This document shows positions 10,201-21,200 of a stretch of 64,000 nt of DNA, piece by piece. Each line of letters opens with the position of its first letter. Positions within the stretch are counted from its first letter, which is position 1. The notes beneath the pieces were generated by a model that worked only from the letters and a program-made list of their open reading frames with translations, searched no databases and was not told where the DNA came from. The position numbers and the translations under genes were made by a program. This stretch comes from Poa pratensis (lineage: Eukaryota > Streptophyta > Magnoliopsida > Poales > Poaceae), in contig CAMZMU010000048.1 in NCBI GenBank assembly GCA_947311845.1, forward strand, positions 25,354,368-25,418,367. Direction: 5' to 3'.

Positions 10201-11365
10201 CGGTGCTTTGGCCTTCCACAATCTGGATAAAGTAGAAGATCTGAGTATTAAAGATGTATCCTGCATTTCACTGACAGATATCGAAAAGCTTAAAGTCCTA
10301 AAAGACCTAGATATCCGTAGATGTGACGGCTTGTTTCCTGAAGAGCTGGATGGCAGTATTGTCTTCCGATCAGTTAAGAGTCTTAGATTAAATGCATCTC
10401 ATCTTACCAGCAAATCAGCTTCTAAAGTATTAAACTGTTTCCCAGCTCTTTCTGTGTTGAGGATCAAGTCTTCATCTCTAGGCTGGGACAGGGAGGAGCT
10501 TGTAATGCATCTCCCATCATCCAGCTCACTGGAGACACTTTGTTTTTCAGACTGCAATGGCCTGGTTCTTGTGCCTGTGGAGAATGGAGTAGCGATTCAG
10601 GAGGACAACTCATCGCTCCATACATTAACAATAACTAGATGTGACAGATTGTTCAGTCGGTGGCCCATGGGAGAAGTAGGAGGTGGAGCTCAGACCATCT
10701 ACCCTTTCCCTGCTTCCTTGAGGGAACTTGATGTTTCGTACCAGCCAAGCATGAAGTCAATGGCTCTGCTCTCAAACCTCACGTCTCTCACCAGTCTAAC
10801 GCTGTATGTGTGCAGTAACTTAACAGTGGACGGATTCAATCCTCTCATCACAGTCAACCTCAAAGAACTGGAAGTTTGGGGCAGCAACACCGTAGCAGCA
10901 GATCTGCTCTCAGAGGTGGCAAGGATTAAATTATCGCCTGCAGGTTACATCTCTAGATTGGAGGAACTCAGGGTGGACGACATCTCTGGATTGCTTGTTG
11001 CTCCTATTTGCAGCCTCCTCGCCCTGGCCCTCCACACACTCGAATTCTGGTATGATAAGAGGACGGAAAGCTTCACGGAAGAGCAAGAGGGAGCGCTGCA
11101 GCTCCTCACCTCCCTCCAGAAACTAGAATTTTTGAAGTGCGAGGGTCTGCAGTCCCTTCCTCGAGGGTTACATTGCCTTTCTTCTCTCAAGGAGTTAACT
11201 GTCCGTAGTTGTCCAAAAATCCAATCGATGCCCAAGGAGGTCTTCCCCGTTTCGCTGAGAATACTACGGATATATCCTTGCAGCGCTGAGATACACGAGC
11301 AAACCGAGGAAATCAAAAGAGCGAACCCAGATTTAAGAGTCTACTTCCGCAAATTTGAATGCTAA
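7211..11365 (+). CDS. CC-NB-ARC-LRR (CNL) disease resistance protein, RGA-like
   Basis: Cytoplasmic immune receptor of the plant CNL class, expected to detect a pathogen effector directly or through a guarded host protein and then oligomerise on nucleotide exchange. I chose the ATG at 7211 (MEAALDPAATIVGKVLS), giving 1384 residues; the frame is open further upstream only through the leader intron. In order: Rx-type coiled coil with an EDVID-like motif QAEDLLDELHYF (about 77-88); a long acidic linker (about 150-185); NB-ARC with P-loop GPGGIGKTT (about 254), RNBS-A VRVWVCVSTDFD, kinase 2 FLIVLDDIW (about 336), RNBS-B VLVTTR, GLPL-type KGSPLAAKTVG (about 431), RNBS-D CFSYFGLFPED (about 490) and an MHD-type LHDLMHEL (about 552); then leucine-rich repeats from about 600 to the end. 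No stop or frameshift interrupts it and all core motifs are present, so it is probably functional. The specificity cannot be read. No integrated decoy domain is visible. Confidence 0.95.
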   Translation: MEAALDPAATIVGKVLSMLCQPPMAAYVDSLELGQNSDQIKAKLAHTQGLLHNAQVSEIGHNPGLQRLLSALSRNADQAEDLLDELHYFQIHDKLHGTNYATTQEAGPVLGGAVRDGRPGSVALHARTALRHTVGSLRQCFSCSDTQDGGDDSALAVTQEDGGATADADELHFDRVAVSRKIKSVLQDMQTNCDMVSNLLGTIPSSSTAVAIHRPQIGSTIIQDTLYGRSEIFEKTINHIIISCEQTVSVLPIVGPGGIGKTTFTQHLYNDARAENHFEVRVWVCVSTDFDVLKLTREILGCIPATEQEGSIRVANETTNLDQLQKSIAHRLKSKRFLIVLDDIWKCDGDDQWKTLLAPFTKGETKGSMVLVTTRFPNIAAMMTKVDPLELRGLKSNDFFTFFEACIFDGHKPRQYKNELADIATNIANKLKGSPLAAKTVGRLLQKDLSQKHWNEVLKKPEWLSMENNDNIMPSLKISYDYLSFDLKKCFSYFGLFPEDHPFDNSEMNRLLVAIGITDSTHKVGRDYLEELVNNGFLMKQVHYYNGHEYYVLHDLMHELCRSVSSQECLNISHLDFRAEDIPESVRHLSITIEDIDDVNFKEKMCKVKGKIGIASLRTLMIFGRYEENIAKILKDCFKEINSLRVLFIEVNSPESFPHRFSKLIHLQYLKIRSANKVTVSLPSTLSRFYHLKFLDLDDWHGSSDLPEDFSHLTNLHDFRANSELHSNIRNVGKIEHLQELKEFHVKKEIMGFELAELKALEELKGELTIRGLKDVATKEEAAAAKLVLKTKLKELKLLWDRDQPTVDADILDALKPHSNLRALTIANPTGTIGPSWLCVDIWLTSLETLTLEGVSWSTLPPFGKLPNLKVLTLKRISGMCQFGLSCGGGPCKCFMRLKRVGFHQMPELAEWVVEPNCHSFPSLEIIECVECPNLCVMPFSEVSCTNLCTLNVSGCPKMSLPSIPHTPTLTDLDVSGANDSEKLIYNGKKLVVKGYGGALAFHNLDKVEDLSIKDVSCISLTDIEKLKVLKDLDIRRCDGLFPEELDGSIVFRSVKSLRLNASHLTSKSASKVLNCFPALSVLRIKSSSLGWDREELVMHLPSSSSLETLCFSDCNGLVLVPVENGVAIQEDNSSLHTLTITRCDRLFSRWPMGEVGGGAQTIYPFPASLRELDVSYQPSMKSMALLSNLTSLTSLTLYVCSNLTVDGFNPLITVNLKELEVWGSNTVAADLLSEVARIKLSPAGYISRLEELRVDDISGLLVAPICSLLALALHTLEFWYDKRTESFTEEQEGALQLLTSLQKLEFLKCEGLQSLPRGLHCLSSLKELTVRSCPKIQSMPKEVFPVSLRILRIYPCSAEIHEQTEEIKRANPDLRVYFRKFEC

Positions 11366-14300
11366 ATTTGAATGCTAAGGTGATGCCAGATGGACTTAGA
11401 GGTGAATACCTATTCTGTTTTTATATTTAACTTTTTGTAACAATCTCGTTAAGTAAAGAAGCCAAAATCCACATTCTAGTTAGTTGCTCCTGTATGGAAA
11501 TTTTAACGCAATGCATTCTGCAACCTATTTCAGAAGTGGGGAATATACAACTGACAGTACTGGAACCGGGGGACAGCAGGTGCGAGATACAACTGACTCT
11601 TCATTCTGCAATGTTGGTAACTTTCTGTCCATTCGATATGCTTTTTGCTTGAACAGAATGTGCTTACTCTGATACTTTCTCATTGCTTCTAAATTCTGAC
11701 ACTGCAACAGGGTGTAAATAAGTTGCGGATCCTTTAAACCATGTAAAGTTTGCTATATGTATCTGCATCTGCATGCCAGACATGTCACTTGTGGACCACG
11801 ATTACACAATCGATAGTTTGCTCCAAGTGAATCTGCCGATTAGTATGCCTAGGACAAATTATCGACCCTTAATGCCTGCATTCACAGTGCAAAGCAACCA
11901 CTTTGGCTTGCTTATTTGTCTTTGTCCCACTTGCTTTCTTTTATAATTACCCACAGTAGTAGGTGTGCTTCTATTTATCCAGTTTTATTTATAATTACCC
12001 ACAGTAGTATGTTTATGCCATCACCGTTCATGTCACCACCATCACGTTACTTAACATGTGTGTAATTTCTTCGTCAGGTTTCTGTTCCCTATGTGAAATA
12101 AAAAAGGAGGTGGAGGACATCACTCACTCCGTAATGTTCAAGAAGAAGACTGCTGTCGTGACTGCAAGAATATCGTGAAAGTATTTTCCTGTCGCTGGAA
12201 CTGAAGTCGGAATCATGGAATTATTCTTAGCTCTTTTGCGCATGAAGCAGCAGACTGAATAGGCTAAATACAGTTGGCATCATTCATAGTGAAGAACAGG
12301 TATTTTACTGTTATCCAACAAATATTTTATTTTCTTTTCATGAATCAAGTGCCTTTATTTCCACTTACTTGATCCTTTTGACAGAATGTTGCTTTGTAAG
12401 GGCTGTCCTTCAAGCACCTAATATATCATATATTCATATATGTTGCAGTTATCATATATTCAGTATTATGCTGGGGCAGCATTTCTGGAGCGACGAGGAT
12501 TAATATTAGTATGCCCAGGACAAATTTTGCACTTGGCGTTCTGGACATAGCTCTTTAGCACAAACAAAGTAGGACGTCATTGATCCTTAAGACTTTTGGG
12601 GAGCGACGATGGTGCAGTATGCAGCACCGAGCAGAGCAGAGTAGGGAGGTGTTCAGTTCTGGAGCGACGGTGGCTTTATTTCCTCTTACTTAGATCCTTT
12701 GACAGGATGTTGGTTTTTAAGGGCTCTCCTTCAAGCACCTGATAATGGCTCTCCTTCAAGCACCTGATATATCATATATTCATATATGTTGCTGTTATCA
12801 TATATTCAATGCCAGGTGGTCCATTTATTTTACCGAACGGTATGGATGTAACCTTCTACTGTCGTGAAATTGATTTGAGTTACACTCTGCACAATCGCTT
12901 CCCGGCCTGTTTGAACCTTGCAAAAAAAAAAATAGACATGATACCAAATACTTCTAGGAACGAATTGCATATTTCTGAAGCAGCGTGGAATGTTATTCGG
13001 TCAGCCGTCAGCCTATGCGTACCACCAAGTTTATGCTTGAGCAGCATACTGAAAATCTGAACTATTGTACCCAGTCACTGGCAACCAAAAACTAGCGTAC
13101 CCAGCTAAAGTCTTGCGCGGAGATTGCATACACTACTATGGTAACGACTGACTGGGCATTTGAGTTCCTTCTGCTTTGTTCATATTCTGACCCAAGTTCA
13201 GTTACTAGATTCCGCAGAACAATTGCAGCTATAGTAGTGAATTTCGCAGTTGATTCAAGACATAGCTCATCCTGAAGCAGTCGTCATGATATGCTGCAAG
13301 GTCAGTAGTTCTCCCTTTGTTCTCATTTTTTCGATGTTGCCTACTAATTCTCAAAAGTGTCGTGCGTGAAACATTGTAAATCTGAATCGCTCGAATCTGT
13401 CGCCAGAATGTTGCTTGGTGAAGGGCCACATTCCTCAAGCACCTGAGATAATATCATCTATGGAACAGAGGAGCTATTTTATAAAATGAGAAGAATGTAA
13501 GTTTCCTACTTTCTTGCAATTATTTGAGTTACACTCTGCACAAATGCTTGCTAGTAGTTTGAACCTTGGATAATTGGGTCTAATACTGAGTTTTCTTGTA
13601 GGACTCAAGTGCAGCATATTCTGAAGCAACGAGGATTATTATTTGTTCACTGGTTTGGTCTGACCTATCCTACCACCCAGGTTATGCTGGGACAGAGCAC
13701 CGAAAGCATTGTTTCTTCTTCCTCGAAGCTTCCCCTCTCCTGAAGCAACTGGTCAGTGTCCGAGTGGTCTTCTCCTCTCCTTCTATTCCTTGTTCATCAT
13801 TTTCTGACCCAAGTTCCTTACTCGAAACCTGCAGACCAATTACAGTCCAGCAGTGAATTCTGTAGTTGATTTCAGGACACACCTCTTGAATAATTACCCG
13901 TCTTGACACGTTGAAGGAGCCGTGGAGTCCTGTGACGACTTGTTCAGATTTGAAAGGTCAGCAGGCCATTCTTTCCTCTCTTTTTTCGGTTTCCCTACTA
14001 AAGCTCATACATTTGAACAACTCCACTCCCATCTCGCAGAATGTCGACGTGACCGCAGCGGGGTGTCCTTGGGAGCGACGGTGATGCGGTATGCAGCACC
14101 GAACAGAGCACGGAGGTCCGCATTTTATTTCCGCTTTCAAAGAAAATGCATGCATCCAACGGGTGCCAAGGAGCGAGGCTACTGGGATTCAGCCTCTTGG
14201 AGAAAAAAAAATGAAGGTCTGGCACCATCAGCATGCGTATGACATCATCGGAGAAAATTTTGTTTCAGTTCTTTAAGTTGGTAGAATTATGTTTCTCCAT

Positions 14301-15412
14301 ATGGTGAAATTGTTCCGTTTTAGAACACGTAGAAACTTGATGGGCGATGATACCGTTCCTCTGAGAATCCGAGGTCGTATTTTTTTTCCAGTGTTCCAAT
14401 CATGATTTTGTTCTGACGAACTTATTGATGCTGCCAGTACATTTCCTGATTGTGAAACTCATTCATCAGATAGCACATTTTGCTTATTGCTTTCTTTTAG
14501 CCTGTTGTCTTCATGTCTTGTTCAGACTGGTTCATTTTGCACATCGTCTTCCCAACCTATTTTTATTTCCCAAAAACTGGTAGAAAAACTTAGAATTTAA
14601 TGTCATCTTTTATCCTGCGTCTCAGATAGTTTTTAATTGCTCATTGGAAAAGATACATGAGATTTTTTTCTAATAGGGCAGGTCAAAGAAAAAGTTCTTA
14701 TATAATGTGGTGCAAGCAAATCCCTGAATTTTGTATGCAGGTCGCAGTCATATAAATCAAAACAACTCGTGTAAAACGAAGTCATACAAGAGACAAGACG
14801 TACTTATGTTTGTACATTCTCCTCGCTGGTACCCACGCCTTGCTAGCTGTTGAGCGCACGCGCACTCGCAGCCGTGTTCACCCAGGAGCGGTTCCCCTGC
14901 TTCGTCCCCTGTTTCACCAAGATAACCTTTTGTGAAAGTAGTTTTGTAAAATTATTTTCCCTAGATTATTTGAGCTACTTAAACCAGGGATATGATTTGG
15001 GATGAATTTTTTCATGTTATCATCTTGACCAATTTCATTTGCAAAAGACATCGAATCAAAAACCACTAAAAGCAATAACTTTAATCAGGGCCAAATACTT
15101 CTAGAAATTAATCCTAAATTATTAAATCAAAGAGTTTGATGTCCCAATGACAGGGCTGGCCCACCCATCGGGATCCGACGTGGCGTCACCCTCGGTTTCG
15201 TTCGGCGCACCCAAGCGGCTCCCGGTGCGGAGGGCATGGGCTGGACGTGTCGGACGAGCTATTGGGTCTCAAACCGGCTATTGGTGCCGCGGCTGGTGGA
15301 CGCCATTTTTCATCCGGCACGTCCAATAGCGCTATTGGCGGCCCGATTGGAGATGCTCTGAGCCTAGCGACATCGTAGCTGGCCAGCCGCTGCTGCCACC
15401 AATGGCAATGAC
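11366..15412. other. Repeat-rich 3' flank of the NLR gene
   Basis: About 4 kb without a convincing gene. Several imperfect direct repeats are visible: ccttcaagcacct followed by atatatcatatattcatata near 12406 and 12750; a related caagcacctgagataatatc near 13435; and a block starting gagcgacg with gcagcaccga and gagca near 12601 and 14070. The second block echoes the accagagcagagagggaggt leader near 6823. Short open frames have no domains. 15140-15360 is GC-rich and ends gattggagatgctctgag, a phrase often seen at the ends of grass DNA transposons, but no partner end was found. Confidence 0.5.
12400..12810. repeat. Imperfect direct duplication downstream of the NLR
   Basis: A block containing ccttcaagcacct, then atatcatatattcatata, then gttatcatatattca occurs at about 12406-12470 and again at about 12750-12810, with an extra short duplication of ggctctccttcaagcacctg just before the second copy. 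Both are preceded by a similar gatcc, ttttgacag, atgttg phrase, so the repeated unit is about 340 bp. Confidence 0.7.
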
Positions 15413-15506
15413 GTTGGTCACAAGATTTTGTTTGAACAACATTACCGTAGGGGAAGCCCCTACGGTGTAGATTTTATAATTATATTAAAAGAGTTGGTCA
15501 CAAGAT
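15413..15506 (-). mobile_element. 66-bp LINE-tail insertion with hairpin and 14-bp duplication
   Basis: The insertion 15427-15492 is flanked by exact direct repeats gttggtcacaagat at 15413-15426 and 15493-15506. It carries a perfect 9-bp stem with 3-base loop (ccgtagggg, aag, cccctacgg; 15445-15465). The same hairpin and adjacent bases occur at the 3' end of the minus-strand LINE at 58966 onward. I read this as an extremely 5'-truncated copy of that LINE family inserted on the minus strand, ending in an A-rich tail. Confidence 0.7.
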
Positions 15507-15735
15507 GACCAACCACCCACTGCACCATCTCCTTTTTTTTAGAAATATAGGGGCTGCCCCCCAGTTCCATTAACATGAAACCAACGAACAACATAGTCGC
15601 ATGTCTAGCATGTTCCCAGGTTTATGCCAAGCATAGAAATACCCAGAAAATAAAAAGTGCAGATTATTACAGGGCCTTCAAGGGGAACAAAACGCTAAGC
15701 GTTCAGGTCTTTTTATTGCCATCCAAAGGAGCAGC

Positions 15736-18700
15736 CTAGGCATCAGGGACTTTGCGCTTCGCTCCCAGAATGACAGGCATCGACACGGGGTCTTCAGATG
15801 ACGGCAAGAACCAATTGGTGGTCAGGAGCTGTTGGTGTAGTTCTTCCGGCGTCCAATTCCCCGATCGAGAAGTCAGTACCAGGCTATCCGCAGTAGTTCC
15901 TCTCGCTTTCGCTCCATAGCTCGCACGAAGTTCATCAGCATCTGCTTCAGAGCAGGTTTGCAGAGAATAGCCCATCTTTGAACGGTGGAGACCAGTCTGT
16001 CCCAGACGTCTTGGACGCTTTTCCATTGACGACCCTGGAAACAAATCTCGTTGTGGTGAGTCCACAGGCACCATAAGGTGCCAGCTGATATCATATTCAT
16101 ATGACCAAATTTATTTGGAGCAATCCAAAATCTAGCAATAGACTCAAAATCAAAACCAATGTCAAAGCCAAATATGTCAGATAAATTTTTCCAGATAAAA
16201 GATGCAACAGTACAGGAGCAAAGCAGGTGTTGAGATGTTTCAGGTTCAGCACAGTAAACACACGACAAGTCCTGAACCTGTCGCCGTTTGGCCAAATTGT
16301 CACGAGTAAGCAGTCTGTTTTTGCTAAATAGCCACAAAAAGACATGGATTCGTGGAGGAATAGTAATATTCCACAAGGCAGGGGTATGAATTTGGGTCAC
16401 ACCCGGGTTATTTAGCACAGCATAGAAAGATTTCACAGAGTACACACTGGATGGGTGGTACATCCAGATGGGTTTATCAGGCTCGTCTGTAAAGACAATG
16501 CTTCTCGCAATATCTAGTAACTCATACCACAAGTTCATGAGAGAAACATCAACAGTCCGTCGAAACGTGAGCTTAAGGTTAGTACCATCCCAGACCTCAG
16601 CAACCGTGATGTTTTTCTCATTAACAATAAAGTAGAGGTCCCAATAAAGTGTAGCTAAGCTACAATGCCCGAACCAAATGTCTTCCCAAAAATTAACATG
16701 TGTGCCTCTACCAATATTCCAACGATAACCAATTTTGGCGGCCTTAGCGGCCCACATAACCCCTTTCCAAAAAGGAGATGTGTTCTTATCGTTGATCCAC
16801 AGAAGGTTAGGGGCGGCAGTGTTGTATTTATAGTCAACAATCTGTTTCCAGATTTTGTTCTCAGCTAGATTGTATCTTTTAATCCAGCTTGCCAACAAGC
16901 ATAGATTAAATTCACGCATGTCATGGACCCCTAATCCTCCAAATTCTTTCATCTGAGATACCAAACCCCAGTTAGCCAGGTGGTATCTATGTTTATCCCC
17001 AGGTTATCCCAGAAAAAATGGCTCATTTGCGAATTAATAGCACGAATTGCCCATTTAGGGAATTTAAGCACAGACATGAGATACATAGGAATGCTAGCTA
17101 GACAAGCTTTTAAAAGGGTAAGTCTAGCAGCGTAGGAAAGTAATTTCCCCATCCAACCGCTAATACGTTTAATAATTCGATCAATGATGGGTTGCAGATC
17201 CTCTTTTCGCAGTTCAGTTTATTTTCACTTGTTTAATAATTCGATCAATGATGGGTTGCAGATCACTGGTTTTACAGCAAAAGATTTGGGCATATTTGTT
17301 CACTTGTTCACTCTCCAAATTGATAGTGAGCAAATCACTTTTGTTGTAGTTTATTTTCATACCAGAAAGGTTCTCAAAACAAGACAAAATCCATTTTAAG
17401 TGCCTAGCATATTCCTCCTTTTCCTCAAGGAAAAGGATGGTGTCATCAGCATACTGAAGGCTGACAACACCCCCATGCACAATATGGGGAACTAGGCCAC
17501 GAATTAGGTTGGCATTTGTCGCTTTTTGTAACATCTTAGAGAAAACATCCGCAACTAGATTGAAAAGAATGGGGGAAGATGGGTCTTCTTGTTTAAGACC
17601 CCTACCAGCTACCAGGTATCTCCCATTGCGGTTGTTAATTCTAACACAGAAGGAGCTGTCCGTAAGGACACTTCTAATCCAGTAGATAAAGGAAGAACCA
17701 AAACCTCTGGAAATTAACATCTCTTCCAAAAAGTCCCAGCTAACTCGGTCATATGCTTTTTCGTAGTCCAGTTTTAAAACTAAACCAGGTTGGCCAGATT
17801 TTTTAACCTCATGCAAAATCTCGTGGGCACAAACCACACTCTCAAGAATGTAACGACCACGAATAAAAGCAGTTTGGTTGGAAGAGATAACTCTATCCGC
17901 AATAGGAGTAATCCTATTGGTGAGGACTTTGGTAAAGATTTTTAAAATACAATTTCCCAAACTGATAGGACGGAATTTCTTCATAGTTTTGGCATCTGGT
18001 TCTTTAGGAATCAAGGTAATGATCGAGAAGTTAAGACGTTTCACATCCAAAGTTTTATTATGAAAGGCCATAGCTAAAGCCATCACTTCTTCCTTAATCA
18101 AATACCAAAATTTCTGGTAAAATAAGAAAGAAAAACCATCAGGACCAGGGGCACCGGCTGCGTAGGAACCAAAAATGGCATCCTTAATGTCAGCCTCAGA
18201 GAAAGGACATTCCAAAGAAACATTCTCTTCCTCTGTAACCAAATCTGAAGCTTCCCAAAAATTGCTAGTCAAGGATATGGGAAGCCTGGGTTCAAACCCA
18301 AATAAGTTTTTATAATAGTCAGTAGCAACATCCAACATTTCATCAGTAGAATAAACCGGACCATCAGGACCTTCTAATTCAACCATAGTTTGTTTTCTAT
18401 GTCTTTGATTGGCTACAGCATGGAAGTATGCAGTATTTTTATCGCCCTCTACAATTTTCTCTCTCTGGATCGTTGCCACATTTTGGTTTCTTATTTTTTC
18501 AAAATTTCGTTTAACTCGTCAGTAATGACTTTTAGCCTTTCATGTTCCACGGCCGTAAGGTTATTTTGCTCAGAAAACACATCTAGAATGTCAAACTCCT
18601 GGGACAGAGATTTCTTCCGTTTTTTTAGGGCAGCCTCTTCGTTAGAATTCCATCCGCGGAGGGCCTGGCGTAACTTCCTAATTTTAAACTGCCACACATC

Positions 18701-19520
18701 AATGGCAACATTGTGTGGGCAAGGGGCATTCCAAATCTTCTCAACAAATTGTACAAAGCCCTCATGATCGAGCCACCATTTTTCAAAGCGAAAAATCTTC
18801 TCAAAAGGGGGACAATTTTCGCCAGTATCGATTAACAACGGGGTGTGGTCGCTTCCTATTCTTGGCAAGGCCCTCACAGTGGTTAGAGGGAAATGGGCAT
18901 CCCAAGAAGTCGAAGCAAAAGTTTTATCAATAGCTGCCATTATCAGATTAGTCTGATTGTTAGCCCAAGTATAACTTCGGTTACAGATTTTAAAATCTAT
19001 CAGACCCCATTTGTTGATCCAATCATTAAAGAGAAAAGTCCAGTGATTATTAATGTTACCAGTGTTTTTCTCCGAGGCATCTCGAATCAGGTTAAAGTCG
19101 CCACTTAACAGAGTGGGATAGTCACCAACTTCCATGATATCATGCAATTCGGCTATGAACTCAATTTTAAACTCTGCGTAAGCAGTACCGTAGATCACCA
19201 CCAAACGCCAAACAAAACCGTCTTTTTTTGTTTTTAACAACAGCAGATAGACAATATTTATAGGCTGTAAAGCCAATGACCTCAAACTTATCAGTTCTAA
19301 AACCAACCAAAATCCCCCCTGCCGTGCGAGTGGCAGGCAGGCAAGACCAAGTGAACTCAGAACTACCAGAAAGTATTTTAAGGTTAGCATCCGAGAATTT
19401 TTCTTTCTTGGTTTCTTGCAAGCCCACAAAGTCAACTTTGTGTTCTGCAAGTAAGTCAGCAACACGAAGAATCTGCCCTGGTTTAGCCAAACTTCTAGTG
19501 TTCCAAATAAAACCTATCAT
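15736..19520 (-). pseudogene. LINE ORF2 pseudogene: endonuclease and reverse transcriptase
   Basis: Read from 19520 downward: an endonuclease (EEP/APE) domain with FIWNTRSL, GLQETKKEKF, GDFNLIRDAS and a SDHTPL end motif; then reverse transcriptase with DKTPG-like GAPGPDGFSF, FRPISLGNCI, LKLDYEKAYDRVSWDF and catalytic YADDTILF; then a zf-RVT region with VYCAEPETSQHLLCSC. Frame breaks lie near 19200 (inside the endonuclease), 18480-18490 (stop plus shift before MATIQREKIVEG), 17167-17264 (64-bp duplication in the connection region) and about 16970. The enzyme would nick target DNA and copy the LINE RNA into the genome if intact. No full-length protein can be made. Confidence 0.85.
17167..17264. 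repeat. 34-bp exact direct repeat inside the LINE ORF2
   Basis: An identical 34-base segment (starting gtttaataattcgatcaatg) occurs at 17167-17200 and 17231-17264, separated by 30 unrelated bases. The added length is 64 bp, which is not a multiple of three, so it shifts the reverse transcriptase reading frame at DLQPIIDRIIK. Confidence 0.9.
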
Positions 19521-21139
19521 TTAATAATATCATTAGTTTGGTTAGGTCCACTGCCGTAAGGCCTGCTAGAATTACCTTTATCAAATTCCAATATAGACCC
19601 AATACCAAGGTTCGAATCTTCAAAAATATTATCAGGTAAAACAGTGACAGGGTGCTGTAAAGCAAAAGCATGGCAATCAAGCATTTCCTGGTCAACCAGG
19701 GCTTGAATAGTAGATGATTTATTGGAAGCATCATCACCAATATGAACATCCAAATGTTCAACAACTAAAGATAGGTGATCAATAGGGATATTAGCAAACG
19801 AGTTACCTTTAAAGGTAGGGGGAACCTCAAGATTCCTGCGTTTCTTGTACTCCTCAGCTTTGTCCATAATACTAATATTTCCCTGGTTCCTGGTAATTCT
19901 TTTAGTGACGAGGATGGGGCCCCATTTCTGATCAGTTCTGGGAGGAGTGTTGATTTTTGCCGAAGCTGAGTTGTCGGCAGCTTGTTGAAGCAGAGGCTGT
20001 AGATTCATCTTGACTGCATCAAGATGAAGTTTGTGAATCATGTCCATCTCCAGCTGATTACCACCTTGAGCATCAGAGCAATCTTGAACGTCATCATCAT
20101 CAGATTCATGTTGATCCATCTCATTGAGCAGCTGAGAGCAGTATGTTTGGTTTGGAGTCTGATCATGGACAGAAGGAGCAGGAAACATGAAATTGGGAGT
20201 AGCATCTTCCTCTTCCACAACCTCAGGGATACTTAAAAGCTGCTCCAAGGTGGGAGTTTTGGTCATATGATCCAGGTCTTCAGGTTGGAAGGCGGCAGCA
20301 GGTTCACCAGGAGTAGCAATATTCTGAATATAGTTCTTGGGCACCATCGGAGTGATAGCTTCAGCTAAATGATCAGGGTGAAAGTTCTGACAAGTCACCA
20401 TGCCTACAGTTCGAGGTTGTTTAGATTGGTTGCCAGTCGATGCAGGTTTGGGGGCAGGAGTGGTGGAGCTTGTTTCCATTGAGGCAGAACCAGTAGGAGT
20501 AATCCCATCATCCAGACCATCAAACTTATCCTTGTCTTCAACTTCAATGTCTTCCACTTCGTCATATGCATCTTCATCAATCTGTTCAAAGCCTTCAACC
20601 TTGAAACCCAAGACAAACAGCTTTTTCTTCATCTCCACCATCCTCTCGTAAGGGATTCTGGTGGGGTCTCTGCATGCTATTTTGATTCGCACTTGCTTGT
20701 AAAAGCTTTTGAAAAGGCCTGACCAGTCCACATCAGTCAAGTTCCCAAAGAACGAAGCAACCTGCGCAAACACTTTCCAAGCACACCATTTGGCAGGGAT
20801 ACCTTCAATCTGCACCCAGGCATCTATCAGCTCCCCGAAGCCGAAGGCATCCACATTCCCTTCCCATTTGGTAATCTTGACAGTGGCACCGCCTTCTTCC
20901 AAGGCGAAAGTGGGTAATTCAATAAGCTCAGAAACACTCTTCCATGGCGGGAACCTTACCACAGAGGTTGCATCATCAATTTCTCTCATCTGCCATGGCC
21001 ATGACTTTTGTTTACAGAAGATATTGGATAGCTTCTGCTCTAGTTCAGACATAGAAACCACACCTTGCTTCTGCTCTAGTACACATAAGTCTACATATTT
21101 GCATAAATTTCGGCGAGTGTCCATGTCAGTAACACTCAA
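19517..21139 (-). CDS. LINE ORF1 protein with DUF4283-like N-terminus
   Basis: An uninterrupted frame of 540 residues beginning MSVTDMDTRRNLCKYVDLCV. Residues about 30-190 (QKSWPWQMREIDD, VEGIPAKWCAWK-like QIEGIPAKWCAWKVFAQVAS, VRIKIACRDPTRIPYERM) resemble the DUF4283 region found at the N-terminus of plant LINE ORF1/gag-like proteins, which probably binds element RNA. An acidic linker and a low-complexity tail follow. No CCHC zinc knuckle is visible, which is unusual because the LINE ORF1 at 62709 onward has one. It directly precedes ORF2, whose first methionine lies at the end of this frame. It belongs to a dead element and is unlikely to have a host role. Confidence 0.7.
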   Translation of the reverse strand: MSVTDMDTRRNLCKYVDLCVLEQKQGVVSMSELEQKLSNIFCKQKSWPWQMREIDDATSVVRFPPWKSVSELIELPTFALEEGGATVKITKWEGNVDAFGFGELIDAWVQIEGIPAKWCAWKVFAQVASFFGNLTDVDWSGLFKSFYKQVRIKIACRDPTRIPYERMVEMKKKLFVLGFKVEGFEQIDEDAYDEVEDIEVEDKDKFDGLDDGITPTGSASMETSSTTPAPKPASTGNQSKQPRTVGMVTCQNFHPDHLAEAITPMVPKNYIQNIATPGEPAAAFQPEDLDHMTKTPTLEQLLSIPEVVEEEDATPNFMFPAPSVHDQTPNQTYCSQLLNEMDQHESDDDDVQDCSDAQGGNQLEMDMIHKLHLDAVKMNLQPLLQQAADNSASAKINTPPRTDQKWGPILVTKRITRNQGNISIMDKAEEYKKRRNLEVPPTFKGNSFANIPIDHLSLVVEHLDVHIGDDASNKSSTIQALVDQEMLDCHAFALQHPVTVLPDNIFEDSNLGIGSILEFDKGNSSRPYGSGPNQTNDIIK

Positions 21140-21200
21140 ATTCGCCTATGGCAAATACGGAGTACCCCGGAAAGTGCCCATTTATCGTGCAACTACTCTC

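Larger units (their letters stand above)
15533..21200 (-). mobile_element. Decayed minus-strand LINE (non-LTR retrotransposon)
   Basis: The 3' end is marked by an A run (tttttttt on + at about 15533-15540) after the untranslated tail. Two coding units follow on the minus strand: an ORF1 with a DUF4283-like N-terminus (19517-21139) and an ORF2 with endonuclease, reverse transcriptase and a C-terminal zinc-binding region (15736-19520). The 5' end lies near 21200, but I found no convincing target-site duplication, so both limits are approximate. Several frameshifts and a 64-bp internal duplication make ORF2 non-functional. Confidence 0.85.
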
